Shown piece after piece: positions 1 through 11,461 of a stretch of DNA of 64,000 bases; position 1 is the first letter of the stretch; every line of letters starts with the position of its first letter. Below the pieces are notes generated by a model. The model searched no databases. It worked only from the letters and a program-made list of their open reading frames with translations, and had not been told where the DNA came from. This DNA is from Azospirillum thiophilum (GTDB lineage: Bacteria > Pseudomonadota > Alphaproteobacteria > Azospirillales > Azospirillaceae). The translations under genes were made by a program, and so were the position numbers. Location: positions 62,001-126,000 of the forward strand of contig NZ_CP012401.1 in the NCBI RefSeq assembly GCF_001305595.1, read 5' to 3'.

Positions 1-330
1 CTGCCCGTCGGTGAAGCTCTCGGCCGCCTCGCGCGCCAGCTCGACCGCGCGCTGGTTGATCTCGAACGCCTTCTCGGAGATGCCGAACTCGCCCAGTGTC
101 ACCGGCGAGGCGCCGAAGGTGTCGGTCTCCACCATGTCGGCCCCGGCTTCGAAATAGCCGCGGTGGATGTCGCGGACGATGTCGGGGCGCGACAGCGGCA
201 GGATGTCGGTGCAGTTCTCGTGCCCCCAGTAATCCTTCTCGACGTCGAGGTCGAGCGCCTGGATGCGGCTGCCGAACCCGCCGTCGCAAAGCAGAACGCG
301 GTCACGCAGGGTGTCGAGGATGTGGGGCAT
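1..330 (-). CDS. metH: Methionine synthase, N-terminal part (cut by window edge)
   Basis: Partial gene: the first 110 codons are present and the reading frame runs off the left edge of the window. The start of the protein matches the homocysteine-binding domain of cobalamin-dependent methionine synthase: a CDGGFGS stretch near residue 15 and YFEAGADMVETDTFGAS near residues 65-80, typical of the betaine/homocysteine methyltransferase barrel. It would transfer the methyl group of 5-methyltetrahydrofolate to homocysteine in the cytoplasm. It is the last visible gene of a minus-strand run that begins with an ArsR-type regulator and metF, whose product makes the methyl donor. The zinc-ligand cysteines and the cobalamin domain lie outside the window. 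Confidence 0.88.
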   Translation of the reverse strand, partial: MPHILDTLRDRVLLCDGGFGSRIQALDLDVEKDYWGHENCTDILPLSRPDIVRDIHRGYFEAGADMVETDTFGASPVTLGEFGISEKAFEINQRAVELAREAAESFTDGQ

Positions 331-390
331 GGGGATGCGTCTTGTCCGTTATTTGGGCGGGTTCGATGGAAAATTCGATGGGGTATCGGG

Positions 391-861
391 TCAGGCGAGA
401 CCGTGGCGGTTGGGCGGCCACCAATCCGGATCGCGCAGGTCCTCCAGAGCGTAGGGACACTCCTTCGGCAGCGCGTCGATGTCGATGCTGTCGTCCAGGC
501 AGGCGTCGGAATCGCCGTCCAGCCAGGCCTTCTCCAGAATCTCGGCGGGAAAGCGCTCCAGGCTAGGATTCTCCTCCAGCATTTCCTCCAGGTGCCGGCG
601 GGCCTTGGTCGCCGCAACCCACCATCTGCGCCGCGGCCGGGGATCGGGCGAGTATTCCAGCTTGAGCAGGGCCTCGATCACGGCGGCGAGATGGCTCCGG
701 ATCCTGTCCTTGACCTGCCTGCCCATGATGTCGAGTTCCCCGGCGATGTGGTCCCAGTCGATGGGAGAGCCCGGCCGCGCCTGCGCCGCGTCGCGCAGCA
801 GCTGGGCCTGCTCCCGGGTCCAGGCATGGAAGTCGGTGTCGTAGCCAGTCCGGCCGTCCAT
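391..861 (-). CDS. DUF29 family protein, downstream copy
   Basis: A 156-residue protein of the DUF29 family, function unknown. It opens with the family signature YDTDFHAWT, then a helical segment rich in Arg and Leu, and ends with a CPY-x-LEDLRDPDWWPPNRHG block. It is a tandem paralogue of the next gene upstream, sharing both end motifs. The ATG at 861 lies 4 bases past the upstream stop codon; a start 21 bases earlier (882) would overlap that gene. DUF29 proteins are common in cyanobacteria and some alphaproteobacteria and are predicted cytoplasmic helical proteins. Lying between metF and metH, it is probably cotranscribed with them, but nothing in the sequence links it to methionine chemistry. 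Confidence 0.8.
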   Translation of the reverse strand: MDGRTGYDTDFHAWTREQAQLLRDAAQARPGSPIDWDHIAGELDIMGRQVKDRIRSHLAAVIEALLKLEYSPDPRPRRRWWVAATKARRHLEEMLEENPSLERFPAEILEKAWLDGDSDACLDDSIDIDALPKECPYALEDLRDPDWWPPNRHGLA

Positions 862-865
862 GGCG

Positions 866-1342
866 TCAGCCCTCCAGCCCATGCCGGTTCACCGGCCACC
901 AGCCGGGATCCAGGAGCCGTTCCAGCGGATAAGGGCAGGAAACGGGAAGCGGACCGACCGCATCGCCATCCTGCGCGAGCCCGTAAAGCGCCATCGGCTG
1001 TGCCGTTTCGAAGATCTCCGGAAGGTCGATTCTGCCGCGCAGGCTCGGGCTGGACTTCAGATCCCGCCGCAATCTCCCGCGATGCTCGGTGACGGTCGCC
1101 TTCCAACCGTTGCGCGGTCCCGCTGCCGGCGAAAACTCCAACTTCAGCAGATGTTCGATCACACGGACCAGCGCGCTTTCGACCGCGCGCAACTCCGACC
1201 GGCCCATGCCCTCGATCTCCTCGGCGAGATTCTCCCAGTCGATGGGCGTGTTGATGCGCTCGCGCGCCGCCTCGCGCAGCAGGCGGCCCTGCTGCTCGGT
1301 CCAGGCGAGGAAATCCGTGTCGTATCCGATCCGGCTGTCCAT
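866..1342 (-). CDS. DUF29 family protein, upstream copy
   Basis: A 158-residue DUF29 protein. It begins MDSRIGYDTDFLAWTEQQ, has a central acidic-helical block (WENLAEEIEGMGRSE, residues about 40-54), and ends in the same DPGWWPVNRHG motif as its neighbour, so the two arose by tandem duplication. It follows metF after about 70 bases with no obvious terminator between them. No signal peptide, membrane segment or catalytic motif is visible. The start at 1342 matches the start of its paralogue exactly in alignment. Function unknown. Confidence 0.8.
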   Translation of the reverse strand: MDSRIGYDTDFLAWTEQQGRLLREAARERINTPIDWENLAEEIEGMGRSELRAVESALVRVIEHLLKLEFSPAAGPRNGWKATVTEHRGRLRRDLKSSPSLRGRIDLPEIFETAQPMALYGLAQDGDAVGPLPVSCPYPLERLLDPGWWPVNRHGLEG

Positions 1343-1413
1343 GGCGCGACGCCCTCCACGATGTGCAGGCGACTCTAGCACAAAGCTGTGCCGGCCGCTT
1401 CCTGTCCCACCCC

Positions 1414-3315
<1,902 letters not shown>

Positions 3316-3386
3316 TCACGTCCGATTCGGGCCGGGATGGGGCGCGACCGTGCGAAGCCCCATGCCTCGCCGATCCGGATACAGAT

Positions 3387-3402
3387 ATAAAGATATCTTT
3401 AT
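3387..3402. promoter_or_regulatory. Perfect 16-bp palindrome, predicted SahR operator
   Basis: ATAAAGATATCTTTAT is exactly self-complementary and AT-rich in an otherwise GC-rich context. It sits 76 bases upstream of the sahR-like gene, the place expected for an autoregulatory operator. Its GATATC core resembles the motif I recall for SahR regulons; that match is from memory, not a search. Confidence 0.7.
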
Positions 3403-3741
3403 GCGTCGTAAACCGCTTTTCGCATCGAGCGCAGCAATCCCCGGCATGGCTCCGTTCCGCGGCGGAAACCAGCGGCGGGCCGGGCGTTTTCCGGTGGTGC
3501 GGCAAAGCAATCACAGTCCAGGCATCGCACCTTGGCGCTTGCCGGCGCATGCTGGTCAAAAGGCCAAGCCTGTGTTAGGTCACGAAACGGTGGAAATTGT
3601 GCGATATCTCGCCCAATCTTCATTTCGACCGCGTAGCCACCTTGCCAGGGTTGAGGACTCCCGCCATCGGGATCTTCGGTTGTGGACAGGAGATGCGGCG
3701 ACCCGCACCGAGTTGCGCCCACTGATAAAGAGCCGTCGCAC

Positions 3742-4527
3742 ATGAAGCTGGCCAGCCTTTCCCGCCCCCTCCTCCGCACGGCCACCGTCTTGGCCTTCGC
3801 CCTGACGGCCACGGCCTGCGCGACCAACCAGGCAGACCCGGGCGCGAAGGACGCCGCCTATCAGGTCAGCGATCCGCTGGAGATCCCGAATCGTTTCGTC
3901 TTCGCCGCGAACGAGGCGGTGGACGTGCTGGCGCTGCGCCCGGCTGCGGAGGTCTATGTCGGGCTGGTTCCCGATCCGGTGCGCGACGCCATCCACAACT
4001 TCATCGACAACCTGATGGCGCCGCTCTACATCGCCAACAACCTGCTGCAGGGCAATGTCGAGGGGGCGTCCAACGCGACCGGCCGCTTCCTGACCAACAC
4101 CATCCTGGGCGTCGGCGGCATTGCCGACGTGGCGACCCAGGCCGGCATCCCGCACGCGCCGGAGGATTTCGGCCAGACCCTGGCGGTCTGGGGCGTCGGC
4201 GACGGCCCGTATCTGGTGCTGCCGCTGCTGGGTCCGTCGAACCTGCGCGACACCGCCGGCTATGCCGTCGACACCGTCGGCGACCCGGTGCGCATCTGGG
4301 CCTATGCCAAGGATGGCGAGGGGCTGATGCTGACCCGCGCCGGTGTCAGCGCCGTTGACCGCCGCTCCGAAGTGCTGAAGTCGGTCGACGACCTGCGCCG
4401 CAACTCGCTGGACTTCTACGCCACCGTGCGCAGCCTTCATCAGCAGCAGCGTCAGGCGGAGATCGCCAACAACAAGGGGGCGGCCACGCCGGACTTCCCC
4501 GACTACAGCAGCGCGCCGAAGCCCTGA
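3742..4527 (+). CDS. mlaA: MlaA (VacJ) outer-membrane lipoprotein
   Basis: A 261-residue lipoprotein. Residues 1-25 form a signal peptide ending in TATAC, giving a lipidated Cys26. The mature part carries VacJ blocks: DPLEIPNRFVFAANE, the amphipathic FIDNLMAPLYIANNLLQG, and the GDGPYLVLPLLGPSNLRD signature. MlaA sits in the outer membrane with a porin and withdraws mislocalised phospholipid from the outer leaflet. The next gene encodes MlaC, the periplasmic partner, about 100 bases downstream. A longer in-frame start exists 60 bases upstream, but the signal peptide fixes the ATG at 3742. The mlaFED transporter genes are not in this window. Confidence 0.92.
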   Translation: MKLASLSRPLLRTATVLAFALTATACATNQADPGAKDAAYQVSDPLEIPNRFVFAANEAVDVLALRPAAEVYVGLVPDPVRDAIHNFIDNLMAPLYIANNLLQGNVEGASNATGRFLTNTILGVGGIADVATQAGIPHAPEDFGQTLAVWGVGDGPYLVLPLLGPSNLRDTAGYAVDTVGDPVRIWAYAKDGEGLMLTRAGVSAVDRRSEVLKSVDDLRRNSLDFYATVRSLHQQQRQAEIANNKGAATPDFPDYSSAPKP

Positions 4528-4628
4528 CCGGGCTTGTTGGGTTGCAGCGGACGAGGCCGCCATCCCGCGTGCACTCGTCCGCCGCAACGGCCCGCCCACT
4601 TCGGCCCAAGCACAAGGCCAAAGGTCAA

Positions 4629-5303
4629 ATGACCGTTGACAAAGCCGCGGCAACCGCCACCTTTCGCCCCACCATGTTGACACGCCGCCAGTTTGTCGCG
4701 TGCGCTGCCCTGCTCGCGGTTAGCGGTTGGGCCGGCCACACCCTCATCACTCCCGCCGCCGCGCAGAGCGCGGATCAGGGGGCAAGCGCGTTCATCCAGA
4801 AGCTGGGGAACGACGCCATCGCAACCTTTTCGGACAAGAGCCTGTCGCGCGACCAGGCACTCCAGCGCTTCCGCAAGCTGCTGTATGCCGGCTTCGACGT
4901 GCCGTATATCGGCCGTTGGGTGCTGGGCCGCTATTGGAATTCGGCCAACGAGGCGCAGCGGTCTGAATACCAGAAGCTGTTCGAACAGCTGATCGTCAAC
5001 ACCTATGCCGAGCGTTTCATCGAGTATTCGGGCGAGACCTTCAAGATCGCCGGCACCAGCCCGGCCGGCGAATCGGACACCATGGTGACGACGCAGATCG
5101 TCCGGCCGAGCGGCCCACCGATCAATGTCAGCTGGCGAGTCCGCAAGACGCCGAGCGACTACAAGATCATCGACGTGGTGGTGGAGAATGTCAGCATGGG
5201 CGTGACCCAGCGGCAGGAATTCGCCTCCGTCGTCGAGCAGAACGGTGGCCGCATCGACGGCCTGATCCAAGCCCTGCGCCAGAAGGTCGGCCGCGCCGGC
5301 TGA
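4629..5303 (+). CDS. mlaC: MlaC-family periplasmic phospholipid-binding protein
   Basis: About 224 residues, ABC-transport auxiliary (Ttg2D/MlaC) family. After the signal region come FIQKLGNDAIATFSD, GFDVPYIGRWVLGRYW and VVVENVSMGVTQRQEFASVV, all family landmarks; MlaC ferries phospholipid across the periplasm from MlaA to the inner-membrane MlaFEDB complex. The signal contains a twin-arginine-like TRRQF followed by a hydrophobic stretch and PAAAQS, suggesting Tat or Sec export. I chose the ATG at 4629 because AAGG lies just ahead; the ATG at 4674, directly before the twin arginine, is a fair alternative. It is followed by a strong terminator, closing a two-gene mla unit. Confidence 0.85.
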   Translation: MTVDKAAATATFRPTMLTRRQFVACAALLAVSGWAGHTLITPAAAQSADQGASAFIQKLGNDAIATFSDKSLSRDQALQRFRKLLYAGFDVPYIGRWVLGRYWNSANEAQRSEYQKLFEQLIVNTYAERFIEYSGETFKIAGTSPAGESDTMVTTQIVRPSGPPINVSWRVRKTPSDYKIIDVVVENVSMGVTQRQEFASVVEQNGGRIDGLIQALRQKVGRAG

Positions 5304-5333
5304 CCCGACGGCACACCCCGAACCGCCCTGAAC

Positions 5334-5370
5334 GGAAAAGGCCGCCTCCCTTGGGAAGGCGGCCTTTTCC
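5334..5370 (+). terminator. Hairpin after mlaC
   Basis: GGAAAAGGCCGCCT pairs with AGGCGGCCTTTTCC around a 9-base loop. The stem itself ends in a T-run, so it can work in either direction. It begins about 30 bases after the mlaC stop. Confidence 0.8.
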
Positions 5371-5504
5371 ATGGCTCGGATGCGATGCCCGCCCTCCGGC
5401 AGCGCCGGGCCGTTCAGAACCCGTGACGCGACACGCCGGAAGGGCTATCGTTGCGCTGACGCTGCTGTCTTTCGTCATACGATGGACCCCGGGAACCCGA
5501 CGCC

Positions 5505-7004
5505 ATGGCCGAACGCGATCCGAAAGAGATCGACGAACTCCGGACGATCATCCAGGCGCATCAGGCGTGGCTGAAACGGCCGTCCAGCGGCCGGCGCGCC
5601 GACCTGAGCTTCCGCGACCTGTCGCGGCTGAACCTGGAGCGGGTGTCGCTGGCCGGCGCCAAGCTGGCCGGAGCGGATCTCAGCAACACCAGGATGGTGA
5701 AGTCCGACCTGACCCAGGCCGACCTGTTCGGTGCCGACATGGAGGCGGTGAACCTGTCCGGCGCCACCCTGACCGGCGCGGACCTGCGCGGCGCCAACCT
5801 GCACCGCGCCCAGTTGACCGACGCAAACCTGCGCGGCGCCGATTTCCGCGCGGGCGAGTTGATGGAGAGCAGCGGACCGGACGGGAACCAGAAGGCGACC
5901 CGCGGCACCGGCACCACCCGGCTGACCGAAGCGAAGATGGAGCGGTCGATCCTGGCCGGCGCCAACTTCACCGGCTGCGACCTGACCGGCGCCGACCTGA
6001 ACGACGCCGATCTGACCGGGGCGGAGCTGACCTCGGCCGTGCTGATGGGCACCGATTTCTGCGGAGCGACCCTGGACGGGGCGGTGTTCGGCAACACGGT
6101 GATGGACCACGCCACCCTGACCCGAACCTTCATCCCCTTCACCCTGCCGCCCGACGCCATCGTCCAGCCAAACTACACGGCGATGCCGGTCGCCGAGTTC
6201 CTGGAGCTGGTGGAGCGGCATGAGCGCTGGGTCGACAGCGGCGGGGCGGACGGCGCGCGGCTCGACCTCGACCTCGTGTCGGTGGCGGGAGCCGACCTGC
6301 ATGGGCGTACGCTGGCGGCGGCCCGCCTGCGCCGCTGCCGCCTGCCCGGTGCCCGCCTGACCAAGGCCAGCCTGGAGATGGCCGAACTGTCCTACATCGA
6401 CCTGGACGAGGCCGACCTGCGCGACGCCGTGCTGCGCGGCACGACGCTGCGCCGCGCCTATCTGGCGCACACGCTGATGAACGGGGTCGATGCCCGCCCG
6501 GTGGCGCTGGCCGGCGGCCGCGACTGGCCGGCCAATTTCGAGGGCGCCGATTTCTCCGACGCCGACCTGCGCGATTCGACGATGGGCCCGGCGGTGGTGC
6601 GTGGTGCGGTGTTCACCAACGCGCTGACCGACCGGTCGGGCATCGACGTTGCCGCCGCCGCCGGCGCCTTCCCCCCTCCCCCGCCGGAGGAGCGTCGGCG
6701 GCAGAAGCGCTTCGTCCGGCCCGGCATGGTGGTCCATACCGAGCATGGCAGCTTCCCGGCCCGCAACTGGTCGGTGGGCGGCCTGTGCCTGCTGGCGGTC
6801 AACCAGCCCTACCAGCGCGGCCAGACCTTCCAGGCCCGCGTCGTGCTGGCCGACCGGCAGGAGGTGACGGCGGTCGCCAATCTGGTCGTGCTGCATCGCG
6901 ACGAGGAACGGGGCCAACTGTCCGTCTGCTTCCACCAGTATGGCGACGACCTGAAGGCGTTGCTGAAGACGGCGTTCCTGGAACACCAGAAGATGGCCGG
7001 CTGA
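5505..7004 (+). CDS. Pentapeptide-repeat protein with C-terminal PilZ domain
   Basis: 499 residues. From about residue 33 to 215 and again from about 255 to 375 there are runs of A(D/N)LxG-type pentapeptides (for example TGADLRGANLHRAQL), which fold as a right-handed beta-helix. The final ~100 residues look like a PilZ domain: RRRQKR at 397-402 supplies the Arg cluster and NWSVGGL from Asn421 matches the D/NxSxxG site that binds cyclic di-GMP. In the second half the pentapeptides are interrupted by a helical insert around residues 218-240. No signal or membrane segment is visible. A plausible reading is a c-di-GMP-responsive scaffold or inhibitor; the target is unknown. It stands alone between two terminators. 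Confidence 0.82.
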   Translation: MAERDPKEIDELRTIIQAHQAWLKRPSSGRRADLSFRDLSRLNLERVSLAGAKLAGADLSNTRMVKSDLTQADLFGADMEAVNLSGATLTGADLRGANLHRAQLTDANLRGADFRAGELMESSGPDGNQKATRGTGTTRLTEAKMERSILAGANFTGCDLTGADLNDADLTGAELTSAVLMGTDFCGATLDGAVFGNTVMDHATLTRTFIPFTLPPDAIVQPNYTAMPVAEFLELVERHERWVDSGGADGARLDLDLVSVAGADLHGRTLAAARLRRCRLPGARLTKASLEMAELSYIDLDEADLRDAVLRGTTLRRAYLAHTLMNGVDARPVALAGGRDWPANFEGADFSDADLRDSTMGPAVVRGAVFTNALTDRSGIDVAAAAGAFPPPPPEERRRQKRFVRPGMVVHTEHGSFPARNWSVGGLCLLAVNQPYQRGQTFQARVVLADRQEVTAVANLVVLHRDEERGQLSVCFHQYGDDLKALLKTAFLEHQKMAG

Positions 7005-7152
7005 GCCGCCCGCTGGGCATGGTTGTATTTTGTCGCAGCATGACCGCTGAAAAAGCCGGCATTTCCGGCGCCGCACTCCTTTATCGTGCTTTTGCAACGG
7101 GCCGCTACCTCTGGCGGTCCGCATCGCCACAGCACCGGAGAGTCCGGCCATC

Positions 7153-7623
7153 ATGTCACCGTCCCTTTGCCGTTCTGGCCGCCGTCAGGCCGCAACCAGC
7201 CTGCTCACCGGCACGCTGACCGCCTTGTGCCTGGTGTCCTCCGCACAGGCGCAAACCGCTCCCGGGCAACCGGCCCCGGCCCCGCGTTCCTTCCCGCTCC
7301 TGCAAACGGAGACCAATTCCAACGGCACGCCGATCGTCTATCCGAAGGGGGCGCCGCAGATCACCGCGCGCATCACCGAAATCCCGCCCGGCGCGCGGAC
7401 CGGCGTGCACACGCACCAGATCCCGCTGTTCGTCTATATCCTGGGCGGCAGGTTGACGATCCGGGGCGAAGCGGGCGAAAGCACCGTCTACAAGGAAGGC
7501 GACGCCTATATGGAGCGCACCGACTGGCACGAGGGCATCAACGAAGGAGGTGAGCCGGTGCGCCTGCTGGCCGTCTACCCCGGCGAGGTCGGCACACCGT
7601 TGTCGGTCAAGCGGGGGAACTGA
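7153..7623 (+). CDS. Secreted single-domain cupin protein
   Basis: 156 residues. An N-terminal signal peptide ends near SSAQAQT (about residue 34), then a Pro/Ala linker and one cupin barrel. The metal site is visible as HTHQIPLFVYILGG (cupin motif 1: two His and, further on, a Gly) and WHEGINEGGEPVRLLAVYPG (motif 2 His). Periplasmic small cupins of this kind are widespread, and no substrate can be inferred. Monocistronic, followed by a hairpin terminator. Confidence 0.8.
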   Translation: MSPSLCRSGRRQAATSLLTGTLTALCLVSSAQAQTAPGQPAPAPRSFPLLQTETNSNGTPIVYPKGAPQITARITEIPPGARTGVHTHQIPLFVYILGGRLTIRGEAGESTVYKEGDAYMERTDWHEGINEGGEPVRLLAVYPGEVGTPLSVKRGN

Positions 7624-7638
7624 ACCCGCCAAGGAAAA

Positions 7639-7667
7639 GGGCCGCCGCTCCAACCGGGCGGCGGCCC
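7639..7667 (+). terminator. Hairpin after cupin gene
   Basis: GGGCCGCCGC pairs with GCGGCGGCCC around a 9-base loop, 15 bases after the stop codon. No clear T-run follows on the plus strand, but AAAAGG precedes it, so on the minus strand it would end in CCTTTTCC and could also stop leftward transcription. Confidence 0.65.
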
Positions 7668-7691
7668 CATCGAGCCGGTCCGAACGGTCCG

Positions 7692-7755
7692 TTACCCACG
7701 CAGCAGCGGCTTGTACGTGATGCGGTGCGGCTGGTCGGCGGCGGCGCCCAAATCT
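7692..7755 (-). pseudogene. Orphan 3' end of an ettA-like gene
   Basis: Read on the minus strand this segment gives DLGAAADQPHRITYKPLLRG and a stop. The intact ettA at 9637-11313 ends [19 protein letters not shown] and a stop. The DNA is also closely similar (7690-7750 against 9637-9697), while the bases further into the coding direction diverge at about 7752 into AT-rich sequence. It is thus a severed copy of the last ~20 codons of ettA, on the same strand as the intact gene and 1.9 kb away from it, on the other side of the stress cassette. No open frame extends upstream. Confidence 0.8.
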
Positions 7756-7783
7756 TCTGATTTTGAAAGATCGTTGAATCACC

Positions 7784-7809
7784 GGAACGATCCGGGGGAT
7801 TTTCTGTTT
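7784..7809 (+). promoter_or_regulatory. EcfG-type general stress promoter
   Basis: GGAAC at 7784-7788, a 16-base spacer, then TGTTT at 7805-7809. This fits the alphaproteobacterial general-stress sigma (EcfG) pattern GGAAC-N16/17-CGTT with one mismatch. It lies 60 bases ahead of a gene set of stress-type proteins. Confidence 0.6.
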
Positions 7810-7868
7810 GCTGTGGACGCGCCGGATTGGGGGCTTGCCCGCCGATCCATTTCCAAAAGGAAGCTCCC

Positions 7869-8003
7869 ATGGCAGACGAACAGAAGCCCAGAAAAGTCGG
7901 TGTGTATGACGGTTCCGGAATCGGCGGTTTCGGGATGAACTGGATGTGGATCATCCTCGGGCTGATCGTGGTGGCGATCGTCCTCTATCTCCTGTTCCGT
8001 TGA
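7869..8003 (+). CDS. 44-residue single-span membrane peptide
   Basis: A short frame of 44 codons: a polar N-terminus (MADEQKPRKVGVYDGSG), a Gly-rich hinge, then one hydrophobic helix (residues about 25-43, IILGLIVVAIVLYLLF) ending in Arg. It has a start ATG after AAAAGGAAGCTCCC, a good ribosome-binding site. The next gene starts 18 bases after its stop, so it is the first gene of the stress cassette. Small membrane peptides of this form often accompany envelope-stress proteins; no specific family is recognised. Confidence 0.7.
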   Translation: MADEQKPRKVGVYDGSGIGGFGMNWMWIILGLIVVAIVLYLLFR

Positions 8004-8021
8004 CCGGCGGCCCGCGCCGCC

Positions 8022-8480
8022 ATGACCGTCTCCGACGATGCCTCCCCCGGCGGGGACGGCGTAGCCATTCCCCTGCACGATGAGTCGGTGACCATCGGGA
8101 AACAGCGGGTCGAACGCAGCCGCGTTCGGGTGACCACCCGCGTGTCCGAACGCGAAACGCTGGTCCGGGAACGGCTGGACCATGAAGAGGCGACGGTGAC
8201 CCGTGTGCCCATCGACCGGGAAATCGACGTCCATCCCGATATTCGCCAGGAGGGCGACGTCACGGTGATCCCGCTGGTCGAGGAGGTGCTGGTGGTTGAA
8301 CGCCGTCTGGTGCTCCGCGAAGAGCTGCATATCCGCAAGACCCACCGGACCGTCGAGGTCGAACAGCCTGTCATCCTGCGCTCCGAACAGGCCGCAGTGG
8401 AACGCGTCGCCACGGCTCCGCCTTCCGCCGCTCCCGGTTCTCCCCCGAATTCCACGCCTGTTTCCACGCCCGAGGAGTAA
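8022..8480 (+). CDS. DUF2382 (YsnF/AvaK-type) stress protein, short
   Basis: 152 residues dominated by one DUF2382 domain. Characteristic repeats are IPLHDESVTIGKQRVERSRVRV, the alternating charged beta strands up to VIPLVEEVLVVERRLVLREELHIRK, and THRTVEVEQPVILRSEQ. The C-terminal 25 residues are a Ser/Pro/Ala-rich tail. DUF2382 proteins are associated with general and desiccation stress in Bacillus (YsnF) and cyanobacteria (AvaK), but their biochemistry is unknown. The following gene, 5 bases away, contains a second DUF2382 domain. Confidence 0.82.
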   Translation: MTVSDDASPGGDGVAIPLHDESVTIGKQRVERSRVRVTTRVSERETLVRERLDHEEATVTRVPIDREIDVHPDIRQEGDVTVIPLVEEVLVVERRLVLREELHIRKTHRTVEVEQPVILRSEQAAVERVATAPPSAAPGSPPNSTPVSTPEE

Positions 8481-8485
8481 AGCCG

Positions 8486-9553
8486 ATGACCAAGACCATC
8501 GTCGCCCTCTACGATCACCGCTCCGATGCCGAAACCGCGATGCGCGACCTGCATGCCGCAGGCTTCGAATCCAGCGCGATCGACGTCCTGTCCCATGCCG
8601 AGATGACCGCCAGCGGTCCGGGCGCCATCGACATCGCCGCCACCGAAACCACGACCCCATCCATCGGCATGGTTGAGGGCATGGCCCGTCCCGGCCTTGC
8701 CTCCGGCTATGTCGCCGGCGGAATGGGCAGCGGATTGGGCGGCACCACCACGGGCACGGGCACCGGCACCGGCACCGGCGCCAGCGCCGGCGGCATCCTG
8801 ACCCGCCTGACCAACTGGGGCGTCCCGGACCAGGACGCACAGCTCTATGCCGAGGGCGTGCGCCGCGGCGGGTCACTGCTGAGGGTCCGGTTGGATGAAG
8901 AGGACGTGGACCGCGCCATGGACGTGCTGGAGCGCGGCAACATCGTGGATGTCGAGGAACGCGGCGCCGCCTACCGCGAGTCCGGCTGGGCCGGCTTCGA
9001 TGAGAGCGCCGGCTATTACGACGAGAACAAGGCGAATGAGGAGCGCATGCGCTACTCCCCCGGCCGCAAGCCCGCCGGCGAGGGCCTGACCGGTGCCGCC
9101 ACGGCGATGCGCGACGTCAACACGGAAGGCCTGCGCACCGGCTCCGCCGAACGGGAAGAGCAGATCCCGCTGATGGAGGAGCAGGTCGACATCGGCAAAC
9201 GCAGCGTCGAGCGCGGCAGCGTCCGCGTCCGCAGCTATGTCGTCGAGACGCCGGTCGAGGAGCAGGTCCGCCTGCGCGACGAGACCGTCACCGTCGAACG
9301 CCGGCCCGGCGGTCTGGCCGAAAGCGGCACGACGGTCCCGGCCGACGCCTTCCGTGAACGCACCATCGAGGTGACGGAGACGGATGAGGAGGCGGTGGTC
9401 AACAAGACCGCCCATGTCCGCGAAACGGTCGTGGTGCGCAAGGACGTCGAGGAGCGCGCCGAGACCGTCCACGACACCGTGCGCCGCACCGAGGTGGAGA
9501 TCGACGACACGCGCGGCAAGACCACGGACCGCCGTAGCGACCTCGACCGCTAA
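8486..9553 (+). CDS. Stress protein: YflT-like domain fused to DUF2382
   Basis: 355 residues. Residues 1-140 resemble the heat-induced stress protein YflT/general stress protein 17M domain: TIVALYDHRSDAETAMRDL at the start, a Gly/Thr-rich (TGTGTG) hinge near residue 90, and ITRLTNWGVPDQDAQLYAEGVRRGG-like sequence near 110-135. Residues about 230-345 are DUF2382 (EQIPLMEEQVDIGKRSVERG through HVRETVVVRKDVEERAETV). The middle (about 165-225) is a low-complexity linker. It is the last gene of the cassette and is followed by a strong terminator. Expected role: general stress tolerance; mechanism unknown. Confidence 0.8.
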   Translation: MTKTIVALYDHRSDAETAMRDLHAAGFESSAIDVLSHAEMTASGPGAIDIAATETTTPSIGMVEGMARPGLASGYVAGGMGSGLGGTTTGTGTGTGTGASAGGILTRLTNWGVPDQDAQLYAEGVRRGGSLLRVRLDEEDVDRAMDVLERGNIVDVEERGAAYRESGWAGFDESAGYYDENKANEERMRYSPGRKPAGEGLTGAATAMRDVNTEGLRTGSAEREEQIPLMEEQVDIGKRSVERGSVRVRSYVVETPVEEQVRLRDETVTVERRPGGLAESGTTVPADAFRERTIEVTETDEEAVVNKTAHVRETVVVRKDVEERAETVHDTVRRTEVEIDDTRGKTTDRRSDLDR

Positions 9554-9579
9554 CGCCCGGCCATCATCCGGTACAAAGA

Positions 9580-9618
9580 AAAACGGAGGCGACCCTGCGG
9601 TCGCCTCCGTTCTTTTTT
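9580..9618 (+). terminator. Intrinsic terminator after stress cassette
   Basis: AACGGAGGCGA pairs with TCGCCTCCGTT around an 8-base loop and is followed by CTTTTTT, a textbook intrinsic terminator. The A-rich flank on the left lets it also serve the convergent ettA. Confidence 0.9.
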
Positions 9619-9636
9619 GCGAACCGGTTCAGGCGG

Positions 9637-11313
<1,677 letters not shown>

Positions 11314-11461
11314 GCGCCGCTCCGACCTTCCGAAAAGATGTGAGAATTGGCGCCGCCCCACCCTTGCGGTTCTACGGCACCCTGTCGCTTGGAACCGGTT
11401 TTAGCGCATAAGGGCCCTGCATGAAACCTTGTTGAGCCACAGGACAGCCGGAGGAAAAGGA

